Below are positions 51,563-60,823 of a stretch of 64,000 nt of DNA, piece after piece. The notes beneath the pieces are model-generated. The model made no database searches. It saw nothing but the letters and a program-made list of their open reading frames with translations, and was not told the DNA's origin. The position numbers and the translations under genes are program-made. The stretch is from Halobacillus fulvus (lineage in GTDB: Bacteria; Bacillota; Bacilli; Bacillales; Halobacillaceae), in the NCBI GenBank assembly GCA_004078665.1, contig SCFO01000008.1, forward strand, positions 83,051 through 147,050. Direction: 5' to 3'. Within the stretch, counting starts at the first letter, position 1; every line of letters begins with the position of its first letter.

Positions 51563-52699
51563 TTACCGTGCGGGAGATGTGTGAACCGAATAGGCAGACA
51601 CGATGTCCGTTAAGCATCGTCCTAGCTCGATCACTTCTTCCCTTGTTTGGTTGGGATGAAAGGAAATCCGGATAAATCCTTCTGCTTCCTCTTTATTAAT
51701 TCCCATGGCTGTTAGAGTAGGCAGACTCCCTTCGTTTTTAGATTGGCACGCACTTCCTGTCGAAAAGCAGAAGCCTCTCCTGTTTGCCTCGAGCATCATC
51801 CATTGCCCAGATACCCCTTTCCCGATTAAACCTAGAATAGGTATGGGTTCCTCTACTCTTCCCACAACGTCGAATGGGCCGTTTGCAACCGAGTCCAGCA
51901 ACGTTTTCTTCAAAGCTATAGTTTTCACCTGGTGCTCTTCCATTGTTGTTACCATCTCTTCTGCCCCGACAAGAAAAGACGCGATTCCAGGGGTGTTGAC
52001 GGTGCCCGGACGAACCCCTGATTCATGTGTTCCATTAGGCACGAGAGGAGAAAAAGAAACCGCCGGACTTATGTAAACAGCTCCTACTCCTTTAGGACCT
52101 CCCACCTTATGTGCAGAGATCGACAGGCTATCCACATAGGGCGCCCATTCCCTTATGTCTATTTTTCCGAATGCCTGTACAGCATCACTATGTAGAAGAC
52201 TCCCATATTGTCTGCACAAACTCGCCATCTCTTTTATGGGCTGGATCGTGCCGATGTCTGAGTTGACCAATTGAACGGAAACAAGCGCCGTCTCTTCGTT
52301 CATGATTTCCTTCATCCGATCAACGTCCACTTCCCCTTTTTTAGTAAAAGGAAGTCTACTCACTCGGAACCCTTCTCTTGCCAGCTTATCCAGCACATTG
52401 TTCACGGAAGAATGCTCGGCTTCTGTCGTGACAATATGTTTTCCATTCCCGGCATAAGCCAGTGCTTGAAGAGCGATTGCATTACTTTCGGTTCCACCAC
52501 TCGTAAAATAAAGCCCACCCTCTATCCCCATCATCTCAGACAGCCGCGTGCGGCAATGCTCCAGTAATTGTCCAGCTTTTGAACCGGTATCATGGAGACT
52601 GCTGGAATTTCCAAAATATTCTTCTGAAGCTTTTACAAAAGCGTTCAAGGCTGCGTGACTCATAGGGGTCGTCGCAGCGAAATCGAAATATTTTTCCAT
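51563..52699 (-). CDS. nifS: Cysteine desulfurase, NAD-locus NifS
   Basis: A 378-residue PLP enzyme that releases sulfur from cysteine. N-terminal YFDFAATTP, the PLP lysine in SISAHKVGGPKGVGA (near 203) and the active-site Cys in FSTGSACQSK (near 325) are present. It is divergent from nadB, as in B. subtilis, where NifS builds the 4Fe-4S cluster of quinolinate synthase NadA. GAAGGAGAAGAAG site before the ATG. Confidence 0.92.
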   Translation of the reverse strand: MEKYFDFAATTPMSHAALNAFVKASEEYFGNSSSLHDTGSKAGQLLEHCRTRLSEMMGIEGGLYFTSGGTESNAIALQALAYAGNGKHIVTTEAEHSSVNNVLDKLAREGFRVSRLPFTKKGEVDVDRMKEIMNEETALVSVQLVNSDIGTIQPIKEMASLCRQYGSLLHSDAVQAFGKIDIREWAPYVDSLSISAHKVGGPKGVGAVYISPAVSFSPLVPNGTHESGVRPGTVNTPGIASFLVGAEEMVTTMEEHQVKTIALKKTLLDSVANGPFDVVGRVEEPIPILGLIGKGVSGQWMMLEANRRGFCFSTGSACQSKNEGSLPTLTAMGINKEEAEGFIRISFHPNQTREEVIELGRCLTDIVSAYSVHTSPAR

Positions 52700-52760
52700 A
52701 CCTTCTTCTCCTTCTTTCCCATTTAAGACTTGTTATTATTTTAATAATATGTAAATATAG

Positions 52761-52772
52761 GTGTCAATACAC
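52761..52772. promoter_or_regulatory. Candidate NiaR-type operator
   Basis: GTGTCAATACAC is an interrupted palindrome in the nifS-nadB gap, extended on both sides by AG and TTGT. In related bacteria niacin-responsive NiaR (YrxA) controls this divergent pair; whether this is its site is inference. Confidence 0.45.
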
Positions 52773-52797
52773 TTGTAAACTCATAAGGGGTGAATCT

Positions 52798-54354
52798 ATG
52801 AAAATGGCAGATGTCATCATCATTGGCAGCGGCCTATCCGCCTTGCAGGTCGCGAAACATTTAAATAGGGATATGAATGTGATGATTATCACAAAGTCAT
52901 CTATTCGTCGAAGTAATTCCTCGCTTGCCCAAGGTGGAATTGCTGCTTCTTTACAGGAAGATGACCACCCTTACGCTCATTTTTTGGACACCTTGGAAGC
53001 CGGTTGCTATGCGAATCACCCAGGTCACACTTTATCAATGACCAATGAAGCTCAGGAAGTCATGGAAGAGCTGATCCGTGAAGGATGTAAGTTTGACATG
53101 AATTTGGCCGGTGAACTCGATTTGGGCCGGGAAGGAGGACATCAACACAACCGGATTATACATAGCGGAGGCGATCAGACCGGCAAAACGCTCGTCTCCC
53201 ATCTTATCCAACAGCTCCAAGACAATGTCCACTTTTACGAAAACCATTTTGTGTTCGATCTGCTCGTTCAGGACGGCAGATGTTACGGGGTCAAAAGTAA
53301 ACAAGGAGAAGGAACCCACACATTTCTCGCTCCCCATATCATTCTCGCCACGGGGGGTTGCGGTCAGCTTTATTCGATTACATCTAATGACGAAATGATT
53401 ACCGGTGACGGGCTTGCTCTCGCTTATTTGGCTGGCGCAGAGCTTAGCGACATGGAATTTATCCAGTTTCACCCTACCCTTTTGTTTAAAGAAGGCAGAG
53501 CTCCAGGATTGATTTCGGAAGCGGTTCGGGGAGAAGGGGCTATTTTAGTCAACGAGAAAGGTGAACGAATCATGGAAGCTGTTCATCCCCTTCAGGATCT
53601 AGCACCGAGACATATCGTCGCGCAGTCGATTTATGACCGGATTCAGAGCGGAGAAAACGTCTATTTAGACATTCGCTCGATTGATGATTTTGCAACACGC
53701 TTTCCGTCCATCACCTCCCTTTGTGAACAGAACGAGATTCAGATCTCCAATGGGTTCATTCCTGTCGCTCCTGGCTGTCACTTTTCAATGGGCGGAATAC
53801 GCACAGACGAAGCAGGACGCACAACGATTGATGGTCTTTATGCCATCGGAGAAGCCGCCTGCACGGGGGTTCACGGAGCCAATCGCCTGGCCAGTAATTC
53901 CTTACTTGAAGGCTTAGTGTTTGGGCGGAAACTTGCGCATGAGCTGAATCGTTCAGGCTCTTCCCTCAAGCCTTTTAACAGACGGTTCTTAGAAAAAGAC
54001 GTGCTCCATGATCCAAAGCTTCCAACCATACAAGAGTTAAAACATTCCATGATGGAACGGGTCGGGATTGTCCGTTCAAAAGAAGGATTGACGAAGCAAA
54101 AGCAATGGCTGGAATCTTTTCAGATGGTTCCACACCCTTTCGACATCCACAAGCTCACAGCTGAACAAATGACCCGCTTCTTTATGCTCTATACCTCCTG
54201 GCTGATCACGATTTCCGCATTACAAAGAGAAGAAAGCCGCGGCGCTCATTTCCGGACTGATTTTCCAAAGGAGCGATCCGCATGGCAATCAAAGCAAGTC
54301 ATTCAAAAAAGAACAACAGAAAAGAGGACGTCTCATGAATCCATTCGCGTATAA
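52798..54354 (+). CDS. nadB: L-aspartate oxidase
   Basis: A 518-residue flavoprotein catalysing aspartate to iminoaspartate, first step of NAD synthesis. FAD motif IIIGSGLSALQVA at residue 7, SSLAQGGIAA near 40, and the C-terminal GVHGANRLASNSLLEGLVFG near 360 are typical. An AAGGGG site precedes the ATG. The nadC start lies 20 bp inside its 3' end, so translation is coupled. Confidence 0.95.
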   Translation: MKMADVIIIGSGLSALQVAKHLNRDMNVMIITKSSIRRSNSSLAQGGIAASLQEDDHPYAHFLDTLEAGCYANHPGHTLSMTNEAQEVMEELIREGCKFDMNLAGELDLGREGGHQHNRIIHSGGDQTGKTLVSHLIQQLQDNVHFYENHFVFDLLVQDGRCYGVKSKQGEGTHTFLAPHIILATGGCGQLYSITSNDEMITGDGLALAYLAGAELSDMEFIQFHPTLLFKEGRAPGLISEAVRGEGAILVNEKGERIMEAVHPLQDLAPRHIVAQSIYDRIQSGENVYLDIRSIDDFATRFPSITSLCEQNEIQISNGFIPVAPGCHFSMGGIRTDEAGRTTIDGLYAIGEAACTGVHGANRLASNSLLEGLVFGRKLAHELNRSGSSLKPFNRRFLEKDVLHDPKLPTIQELKHSMMERVGIVRSKEGLTKQKQWLESFQMVPHPFDIHKLTAEQMTRFFMLYTSWLITISALQREESRGAHFRTDFPKERSAWQSKQVIQKRTTEKRTSHESIRV

Positions 54355-55186
54355 ACAAACATTGGAGCAATTTTTCATGGAAGATATCGGCTATGGGGAT
54401 TGGACAAGCGACCTTCTGTTTCCAGAAGAAGCGACGGGTACACTGACTTTCATCAGTAAACAGCAAGGGATTTTTTGCGGAAAAGATCTGTTGAAGACCG
54501 GATACGCCTTGCTCGACTCAGAGATTCAAGCAGACCTCCCGATCCAAGATGGAACGTTCGTCTCTCCCGGAGTCGAGATTGCTTCTTTTACAGGGCCTGT
54601 CAGGAGCTTACTGAAAGGGGAACGAGTATTACTGAACCTGATTCAAAGAATGAGCGGCATTGCCACATTGACACACCAAGCGGTGCAAACTATCGCTGAT
54701 TCCCATACGAAAATTTGCGACACGAGAAAAACGACACCAGGACTTCGAGCCTTTGAGAAATCGGCGGTTCGAGCAGGAGGTGGGTTCAATCACCGTTTCG
54801 GGCTCGATGATGCGGTGATGATCAAAGATAATCATATCGCATTTGCCGGATCGATTACGGAAGCGGTCCAGACGATCCGCTCCTCTCTTGGACATACCGT
54901 CAAAATTGAAGTGGAAACGGAGAATGCCGATCAGGTGATGGAAGCGGTAGCGGCCGGTGTAGATATCATCATGTTTGATAACCGCACACCTGAAGAGATC
55001 TTCGAGCTTCAAAGACTTGTCCCCTCTTCGATCCTGACAGAAGCATCTGGCGGAATCACAATGGAAAGCCTGTCATCCTATCGCGGGCTCGGTGTGGATT
55101 ACATATCCCTCGGCTTCCTGACCCATTCCGCATCCGCTCTCGATATCAGCGCACGCGTTTTAACTGAAAAGGAGGAAGTAAAATGA
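54335..55186 (+). CDS. nadC: Nicotinate-nucleotide pyrophosphorylase (quinolinate phosphoribosyltransferase)
   Basis: A 283-residue enzyme converting quinolinate and PRPP to nicotinate mononucleotide. [20 protein letters not shown] near 130 binds [14 protein letters not shown] near 160 and EVETENADQ near 190 complete the active site. It overlaps nadB by 20 bp and nadA by 4 bp (ATGA). Confidence 0.95.
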   Translation: MNPFAYKQTLEQFFMEDIGYGDWTSDLLFPEEATGTLTFISKQQGIFCGKDLLKTGYALLDSEIQADLPIQDGTFVSPGVEIASFTGPVRSLLKGERVLLNLIQRMSGIATLTHQAVQTIADSHTKICDTRKTTPGLRAFEKSAVRAGGGFNHRFGLDDAVMIKDNHIAFAGSITEAVQTIRSSLGHTVKIEVETENADQVMEAVAAGVDIIMFDNRTPEEIFELQRLVPSSILTEASGGITMESLSSYRGLGVDYISLGFLTHSASALDISARVLTEKEEVK

Positions 55187-56283
55187 ACCTATTTGAAACG
55201 ATCAATCAGACCACCTTGCCTGACAGCTATAAGAATATGTCGATAGAGCAGCTTGAAGATATTGTTCGTCGTGTAAAAGCAGAGATGGGAAATCGGCTTT
55301 TTATTCCTGGCCATCATTATCAAAAAGATGAGGTCATTCAGTTTGCGGATGCCAGAGGAGACTCCTTGAAGCTTGCGCAGATGTCGGCTCATCAACACGA
55401 AGCGGAAGCCATCGTCTTTTGCGGTGTTCACTTTATGGCCGAAACAGCGGACATTTTGACTCGTGAAGATCAGCACGTCTACCTCCCGGACATGAGGGCA
55501 GGATGCTCCATGGCAGATATGGCTAATATCCAGCAAACCGAAAAGGCATGGGAAAAGCTAATCTCAAGGTTTGATGATACGATCTTACCTTTAACATATG
55601 TCAATTCCACTGCCGCTATCAAAGCCTTTGTAGGCAAGCACGGAGGCGCAACCGTCACGTCTTCTAATGCAGAAGCTATGATTAAGTGGGCCTTTACTCA
55701 GAAACAGCGGATCCTTTTCCTTCCCGATCAGCACCTTGGCCGGAATACCGCCTATGAACTCGGAATTCCGCTTGATCAGATGGCAGTCTGGGACCCTATT
55801 GTAGAAGAGTTGATTCATGAAGGGCCGGCAGAGGACATTCAAGTGATCCTCTGGAAAGGGCACTGCTCGGTCCATGAGAACTTCACGACAGCAAACGTTG
55901 CCCAGGTGCGCAGCGAACACCCGGAGATGAACATCATTGTCCATCCAGAGTGCAGCCGGGAAGTCGTCGAACGCTCCGATTATTCCGGATCGACGAACTA
56001 TATTATCGAGAAGATTGAGCAGGCCCCTCCTGGAAGTGAATGGGCAATCGGGACGGAAATGAACCTCGTCAACCGGATCATTCAGGAACACCCGGAACAA
56101 ACGATCCTTTCCCTTAACCCGAGGATGTGTCCGTGTCTCACGATGAACCGAATCGATCTCCCGCACCTCGCTTGGGCGCTTGAGTCCCTTACTGGTGGGA
56201 ATCCGCAGAACCTTATAAAGGTGGAGGATTCTACGGCTCATTACGCGAAACAGGCGCTAGATCGCATGTTGGAGCGTTCCTGA
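55183..56283 (+). CDS. nadA: Quinolinate synthase
   Basis: A 366-residue 4Fe-4S enzyme that condenses iminoaspartate with dihydroxyacetone phosphate. The cluster cysteines appear in RAGCSMADM near 110, VHPECSREV near 230 and [10 protein letters not shown] near 320. The N-terminal [14 protein letters not shown] is the substrate region. AAGGAGG ribosome site. Last gene of nadBCA; no strong terminator is visible in the 28 bp before the convergent gene. Confidence 0.95.
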   Translation: MNLFETINQTTLPDSYKNMSIEQLEDIVRRVKAEMGNRLFIPGHHYQKDEVIQFADARGDSLKLAQMSAHQHEAEAIVFCGVHFMAETADILTREDQHVYLPDMRAGCSMADMANIQQTEKAWEKLISRFDDTILPLTYVNSTAAIKAFVGKHGGATVTSSNAEAMIKWAFTQKQRILFLPDQHLGRNTAYELGIPLDQMAVWDPIVEELIHEGPAEDIQVILWKGHCSVHENFTTANVAQVRSEHPEMNIIVHPECSREVVERSDYSGSTNYIIEKIEQAPPGSEWAIGTEMNLVNRIIQEHPEQTILSLNPRMCPCLTMNRIDLPHLAWALESLTGGNPQNLIKVEDSTAHYAKQALDRMLERS

Positions 56284-56311
56284 ATCACTATGTGAAAGGT
56301 TCTCTTCACCA

Positions 56312-56717
56312 CTACTCTTCTTCTTTAGAGGGCATGGAATCAGAGGATGCCTCTCCATGGGCATTCCCTATATTCAATTGTCCGGAGAGATCCTTGATCC
56401 CGAGCTGTGAAATCGTGTTGTACGTATGAATATGATCACACGTCATGTGATCGACAATAAAAATAGATGAAGACGCTTCTCGATTTGACCGGGAAGCGTT
56501 CGTCATTTTCTTCTCTAGTTGACCCACCCTTTTCTCCAGATCACTCAGCTGACGATCATACGCTGAAAAGACCCGGTCCAAATACCGATCGACCGCACCG
56601 ATGATCCGATCCTCTGTTTCCGTTTGCTTTTCCTTCCACAACCTTTGAATATGTACCTGCTGCTCTCTTCATTCTCTCTAATTCTTGCTTCAACTGAACA
56701 ACTTCAGGAATGCCCAC
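56312..56717 (-). pseudogene. Probable frameshifted coiled-coil gene of the spore cluster
   Basis: From a GTG at 56717 (AAAAGGGGGG upstream) frame A reads MGIPEVVQLKQELERMK and ends at 56556. Frame B, open from about 56665, reads REQQVHIQRLWKEKQTETED and continues as a coiled coil (RQLSDLEKRVGQLEKKM) with a C-terminal TYNTISQLGIKDLSGQLNIG, ending at 56312. Joining A to B in the purine-rich GAGAGAATGAAGAGAG gives one smooth coiled-coil protein of about 130 residues. Alternatives are a separate gene from the TTG at 56641 with a poor ribosome site, a sequencing error, or programmed shifting. No family name is certain. Confidence 0.55.
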
Positions 56718-56753
56718 AAGATTCACCCCCCTTTTCTTTTTGTGACAGGTTTG

Positions 56754-57224
56754 CTATTCAATGACAATATCTCTCAGTGTCTCCTGACTTCTGTTGTAAC
56801 TGAGAACCATCACTCCGTTCTCAAGGGAAGTGCGAAGAGAAGAAGCATCGATAAACTCCGGAAGCTCGATTCTCCTCGAATACTCTCCAAAAGAACGTTC
56901 TCCTTGAACGAGGATCACCTGTTCAGGATCAACCGGAGGACGAACATGGATTGTGACATACAGTTCGGTTCCGGAACCTACGAGTCGAATGTCTTCCTTC
57001 TTTAACCCAGGCACTTCAATAAAAACGACAACGTGAGTATTCGTAAGATAAATATCCGTTTTCGGAATATCGCTGGTCGGCTCATCTTTTGTCCAGTCCG
57101 ATTGGTCAAACGGTTGAAAAGGCTGTTCCTCTCCCTGCTGTTCGAATACACGATTCCAAAAATCTCCACCCTGATACTGCTGAGCAACTTTCATCCACTC
57201 TTTAATACGGTCCATATCCATCAT
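56754..57224 (-). CDS. Hsp20/alpha-crystallin family spore coat protein (CotP-like)
   Basis: A 156-residue small heat-shock-type protein. The alpha-crystallin domain runs from about residue 55 (KTDIYLTNTHVVVFIEVPGL) to the end, with a GxL-type motif (LENGVMVLSY). Together with two GerPA/GerPF-type genes upstream this matches the B. subtilis cotP-ydgA-ydgB arrangement, in which the Hsp20 protein is a spore coat component. AAGGAGG site. Confidence 0.82.
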   Translation of the reverse strand: MMDMDRIKEWMKVAQQYQGGDFWNRVFEQQGEEQPFQPFDQSDWTKDEPTSDIPKTDIYLTNTHVVVFIEVPGLKKEDIRLVGSGTELYVTIHVRPPVDPEQVILVQGERSFGEYSRRIELPEFIDASSLRTSLENGVMVLSYNRSQETLRDIVIE

Positions 57225-57250
57225 TCATCCTCCTTATGATCTGACCTCAC

Positions 57251-57493
57251 TTACAACTGGTTGGTGAACGGCTGAGACGGGTTGGCGATTTGACCTTGGT
57301 CACTAACGTCAGAATCAAGAACCCCATTCCCCATGCAAGATCCAGTCGGAGAAAAATCACCTAGTGAAAAGTTCGCTCCATAAAACTTTGAATTGGCTGT
57401 ATGACTGTTGTGAACCGTCGGACCGATATCGACGTTCCCGTTCTGGGTGACGCCATTCGTTTTCATATTGAAAATGTTGATTGCATAAGGCAT
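57251..57493 (-). CDS. GerPA/GerPF family spore germination-type protein (YdgA/YdgB-like)
   Basis: An 80-residue protein starting MPYAINIFNMKTNGVTQNG. The N-terminal strand pattern with NGNVDIGPTVHNSHTANSK is the GerPA/GerPF signature (GxxxFGD-x-x-xISP-type). Such proteins are mother-cell made and affect germinant passage through the coat. Paralog of the next upstream gene, 20 bp apart. AAGGTGG site. Confidence 0.82.
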   Translation of the reverse strand: MPYAINIFNMKTNGVTQNGNVDIGPTVHNSHTANSKFYGANFSLGDFSPTGSCMGNGVLDSDVSDQGQIANPSQPFTNQL

Positions 57494-57513
57494 TCTGCAG
57501 TACCACCTTTTCT

Positions 57514-57756
57514 TTATCCTTGAAATGTATTAGGGTTTGCCGGGTTCGCAATCTCTCCCATGTCATTGAGATCCGGGTCGATAAATACATTTTCCATCCC
57601 TGAAGACGTCGGGGATATATCTCCATACGACGAGTTCTGTCCCTGAGACTTTGTATTGGCTGTCGGTGAATTATGAAACGCATCCCCGATATTGAAGGAG
57701 CCATTGCTTGCGATACTGTTGATCTTAATACAATAAATGTTGATGAATGATGGCAT
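57514..57756 (-). CDS. GerPA/GerPF family spore germination-type protein, paralog
   Basis: An 80-residue paralog starting MPSFINIYCIKINSIASNG, with GSFNIGDAFHNSPTANTKSQ. Both paralogs end in a similar acidic stretch (DxDxxDxGxIANPxxP). First gene of the cluster, behind a sigma-K-like promoter. AGGAGGG site. Confidence 0.84.
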   Translation of the reverse strand: MPSFINIYCIKINSIASNGSFNIGDAFHNSPTANTKSQGQNSSYGDISPTSSGMENVFIDPDLNDMGEIANPANPNTFQG

Positions 57757-57787
57757 ACTTACTCCCTCCTGTTCGTTCAGTTATGGG

Positions 57788-57814
57788 TACTATATGCGAC
57801 CCCCACCTCAATGT
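57788..57814 (-). promoter_or_regulatory. Sigma-K (or sigma-E)-type promoter of the spore cluster
   Basis: CATATAGTA (57788-57796, minus strand) fits the sigma-K -10 CATANNNTA exactly; AC (57813-57814) lies 16 bp upstream as expected for its short -35. Places the cluster in the mother cell. Confidence 0.65.
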
Positions 57815-57847
57815 GTGAGTGGGATACTCAAAAGCGCCAAAGTATTT

Positions 57848-58540
57848 CTATTGGGAAAAATCATGAAATAATCGTCCACCATAGCTCGCAAGGATTTGAT
57901 CAGTAAACGCGACGAGCTCGCCTTTTTCTCCCGACTGATAATAATGAGTCAGCGTTCCAGACATTTTTCGAGCAAAATCTGGACTGAATGCTTTCAAAGA
58001 ACGATACATCCACTTCCCTTCCCCCACCCACTTTTTATTCATCCTCAGAACAAAGCGGTGAAGCTGGTCGGTGAGAGCGGCCACTGTAAAGAGATCCTCT
58101 TCTTTGGATGCTGACCCCTCCAAATCTTCTAAAAGATCGGTGATGATATATCTCATTTCTCTACTTTTTTCAGCCGTCAGCGGAACAGGACCTTCCTCCA
58201 ATCTTTTTTTGCCTTCAGCAATCAGCTCTTTCCCGAACTCCGCCCCTTCTAGAATGACTCCATCTGCACACATCCGGATCAGTAAAGGAACTCCGTGCTG
58301 CTGTTCTACAAAGAAATGATAATCCAGAGAATCCTCATCATAAACGAACGATTCCACTGGTACCCCCTTCCAGAGGCACGACCTCCGGATCGTCTCTCCA
58401 CCGATAATGACCAGATCGAGATCAGACGTCGATGTCTGATCTCCTCTGACCGTACTCCCAGCGAGCAACGCTGTCTTGCAATCGGGGTGGAATTGCTTAA
58501 TGAACTCACGAGCTAATTTTCCTTGTATAAAATGCAACAC
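57848..58540 (-). CDS. Nucleotidyltransferase domain protein
   Basis: A 230-residue protein with the minimal nucleotidyltransferase signature AGSTVRGDQTSTSDLDLVII at residues 27-46 (GS, then D-x-D). The C-terminal half is helical (LTDQLHRFVLRMNKKWVG), similar to aminoglycoside-type or HI0074-like partners. Substrate unknown. The start is a GTG at 58540 (AAAGGAGAGGGA upstream); a TTG one codon later is possible. Confidence 0.78.
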   Translation of the reverse strand: MLHFIQGKLAREFIKQFHPDCKTALLAGSTVRGDQTSTSDLDLVIIGGETIRRSCLWKGVPVESFVYDEDSLDYHFFVEQQHGVPLLIRMCADGVILEGAEFGKELIAEGKKRLEEGPVPLTAEKSREMRYIITDLLEDLEGSASKEEDLFTVAALTDQLHRFVLRMNKKWVGEGKWMYRSLKAFSPDFARKMSGTLTHYYQSGEKGELVAFTDQILASYGGRLFHDFSQ

Positions 58541-58685
58541 TTCCCTCTCCTTTTAGCGACAATGAATGCTTCATATGTATGCCGATTACTGATCAATGTG
58601 CATTTTAAATAACCGTAATTTTTATGACACGTTCACGAATGAATCCCACCCGTATAACGTCTGTTTTTGAACTCACAAAAACATT

Positions 58686-58714
58686 TTGACAACCCTTCCA
58701 TAATCATATATTCT
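58686..58714 (+). promoter_or_regulatory. Promoter of guaC
   Basis: TTGACA (58686-58691), 17 bp, TATTCT (58709-58714). PurBox-like sequences lie just downstream. Confidence 0.7.
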
Positions 58715-58723
58715 TACTAATGG

Positions 58724-58758
58724 CGAACATTAATAATTATAGACGATAATATCATTCG
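58724..58758 (+). promoter_or_regulatory. Candidate PurR boxes upstream of guaC
   Basis: CGAACATT (58724-58731) and, in opposite orientation, ATCATTCG (58751-58758), the reverse complement of CGAATGAT, 19 bp apart. B. subtilis guaC (yumD) is a known PurR-regulon gene with paired boxes of this kind. Confidence 0.6.
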
Positions 58759-58778
58759 TCTTTTAAGAGGTGTTTTCA

Positions 58779-59759
58779 ATGGAAAACGTATTTGATTATG
58801 AAGATATTCAGTTAATTCCAGCTAAATGCATCGTGGACAGCCGCTCCGAGTGTGACACATCGGTCACTTTAGGGAACCACACATTCAAGCTGCCTGTCGT
58901 CCCTGCTAATATGCAGACGATCATAGATGAAGAGGTTGCCCAGTTCTTAGCGGCGGAAGGCTATTTTTACATCATGCACCGCTTCGAACCCGAAACGAGA
59001 ATAAATTTTATAAAAAATATGAAATCCCGAAGCTTGATCAGTTCCATTAGCGTCGGAGTCAAAGCAGAAGAATATGAGTTTGTTGAAAAGCTGGCAAATG
59101 AAAGCCTTGCTCCAGACTACATCACGATTGATATCGCTCACGGACATTCTCAAGCGGTCATCCATATGATTCAGCATATTAAAAAACACGTACCCCAAAC
59201 ATTCGTCATTGCCGGGAATGTCGGAACACCTGAAGCTGTGCGGGAACTGGAGAATGCCGGCGCAGACGCGACAAAGGTCGGCATCGGTCCAGGAAAAGTC
59301 TGCATTACGAAGGTGAAGACAGGATTTGGGACGGGAGGCTGGCAGCTCGCCGCTTTGCGCTGGTGTGCGAAAGCCGCAAGTAAGCCGATCATCGCAGATG
59401 GTGGCATCCGTACACATGGAGATATTGCCAAATCCGTCCGTTTCGGAGCTTCCATGGTCATGATCGGATCCCTTTTCGCAGGTCATGATGAGTCTCCAGG
59501 AGAAACGGTGGAAAAAGACGGCGTTTTATACAAGGAATACTTCGGCTCTGCTTCTGAATTCCAAAAAGGCGAAAAGAAGAATGTCGAAGGGAAAAAGATG
59601 ATTGTGCCTTATAAAGGATCGTTGAAAGATACCCTTGTCGAAATGGAACAGGACCTGCAGTCGGCGATATCTTACGCAGGCGGAAGCCAGCTAGATGCCA
59701 TCCGTCACGTCGACTATGTGATCGTGAAAAATTCAATTTTCAACGGTGACAGAATATGA
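58779..59759 (+). CDS. guaC: GMP reductase
   Basis: A 326-residue IMPDH-fold enzyme that turns GMP into IMP with NADPH. The nucleophile Cys sits in [19 protein letters not shown] near residue 173; [18 protein letters not shown] near 255 is the flap region. No CBS domains, which separates it from IMP dehydrogenase. The ATG at 58779 follows GAGGTG; an in-frame GTG at 58770 overlaps that site. Length equals B. subtilis GuaC. Confidence 0.95.
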   Translation: MENVFDYEDIQLIPAKCIVDSRSECDTSVTLGNHTFKLPVVPANMQTIIDEEVAQFLAAEGYFYIMHRFEPETRINFIKNMKSRSLISSISVGVKAEEYEFVEKLANESLAPDYITIDIAHGHSQAVIHMIQHIKKHVPQTFVIAGNVGTPEAVRELENAGADATKVGIGPGKVCITKVKTGFGTGGWQLAALRWCAKAASKPIIADGGIRTHGDIAKSVRFGASMVMIGSLFAGHDESPGETVEKDGVLYKEYFGSASEFQKGEKKNVEGKKMIVPYKGSLKDTLVEMEQDLQSAISYAGGSQLDAIRHVDYVIVKNSIFNGDRI

Positions 59760-59816
59760 ATAAGATCTACCTCTCCCGTAAAGGTTAAAGATATAACCTG
59801 AAGGAGGACTGTCCTT

Positions 59817-60005
59817 ATGAACAAAGAACGGGCAAAAGAAATCGTCCATGCGTCTGAAATGATCGGCGTCACCCATAAAGACCGGGACGTGTACATTGAA
59901 GAGGTCATCGAACGAAATGAAATGGCACGGATTCATCCTGTCAATCAACCGAATGTGAACCAGGAAGTGCCTCTTTATGAACTAAAAGAAAAAGAATCCC
60001 GATAA
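59817..60005 (+). CDS. sspH: Small acid-soluble spore protein, H family
   Basis: A 62-residue protein starting MNKERAKEIVHASEMIGVTH. The pattern RAKEIxxAsxMixVTxxxxxVYIExV and the later ARIHPVN...EVPLYEL match H-type SASPs found in the spore core. GAAGGAGG site, 57 bp behind guaC; ends at a strong terminator. Confidence 0.88.
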   Translation: MNKERAKEIVHASEMIGVTHKDRDVYIEEVIERNEMARIHPVNQPNVNQEVPLYELKEKESR

Positions 60006-60007
60006 AC

Positions 60008-60053
60008 TCAAAAAGCCGCGTGACCTTCACTTAAAGGTCATGCGGCTTTTTAG
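60008..60053 (+). terminator. Terminator of the sspH gene
   Basis: AAAAAGCCGCGTGACCTT / AAGGTCATGCGGCTTTTTA stem with one G-T pair and a T-run. Confidence 0.88.
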
Positions 60054-60084
60054 TTTAATCGTAATATCTATAGTCAGTTATACC

Positions 60085-60123
60085 GTTTCCTTTTCTCAAG
60101 ATCAGCGTTTGGAGGGGCGGGAA
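60085..60123. repeat. Truncated end of the nested inverted-repeat element
   Basis: GTTTCC (60085) followed after 17 nt by GGAGGGGCGGGAA (60111-60123); then similarity stops. This equals one outer end, linker and start of the inner arm. The other half is absent. Confidence 0.7.
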
Positions 60124-60213
60124 CCATTAAATGGAGAGTTTGTTCTAAGATTAATTCACGATGCGCATATTTGAGTCTATCTTCATCAAATCAAAAATAA
60201 AGTCCTACCAGAT

Positions 60214-60810
60214 TCACGCTATACTTGACTGATATACTTTTCGTAAAGAAATATAGTAAATCAACCAAACGAGTAGGTAAAGAAGCAAATAGATGAAATT
60301 GAAAGAACTCCACTCTTCTGTACGGATAATGGAAAACGAGAAAAAACCGAACGGTAACGCAAGGATGGGGATCATTAAACGGCCCATTTTCTTGAGAATC
60401 GCTACCCTTTCTTCATTCAGCTTTTTTCTAAAGTATCCGAACAAAGCGACGGATCCAATTAGCAGTTGGAGAAGGACCGCAAACTGAGGACCTGCGTAAT
60501 AATTTTCCTGAATGATCGGCAGTGCAAGCGCACCAAAAGGAGCAATGACAGAAATCGCTGCCAAGACGAACCAGTAATTTGGATGTTCAAACGTTTGAGC
60601 GTTTCGCTGACGGTACTCCTGCAAAATTTCCTCACTCATTTTATCAGGAGCCATGAAGCTCTGCACTACTCTCGCTTCGGGATCTCCCTCCTCCATCCGC
60701 TCGAGCAAATGGTCTCTGATTTCAGCAAGATGATGCTCCCTTTCATCCTTTGGCAAACCTTTCAGCTTCAGGTCCAATTCATTTATGTATTGTTCAATCG
60801 ATTGCAGCAT
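60214..60810 (-). CDS. HAAS/DUF1700-type membrane protein
   Basis: A 198-residue protein. Residues 1-65 are an acidic helical domain (INELDLKLKGLPKDEREHHLAEI) of the HAAS/DUF1700 kind; four hydrophobic helices follow from about residue 82. Such proteins are usually encoded behind a PadR regulator, as here (13 bp), and are thought to be sensors or permease parts. Function unknown. AAGGGGAG site. Confidence 0.78.
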   Translation of the reverse strand: MLQSIEQYINELDLKLKGLPKDEREHHLAEIRDHLLERMEEGDPEARVVQSFMAPDKMSEEILQEYRQRNAQTFEHPNYWFVLAAISVIAPFGALALPIIQENYYAGPQFAVLLQLLIGSVALFGYFRKKLNEERVAILKKMGRLMIPILALPFGFFSFSIIRTEEWSSFNFIYLLLYLLVWLIYYISLRKVYQSSIA

Positions 60811-60823
60811 CCGAAATCTCCCC

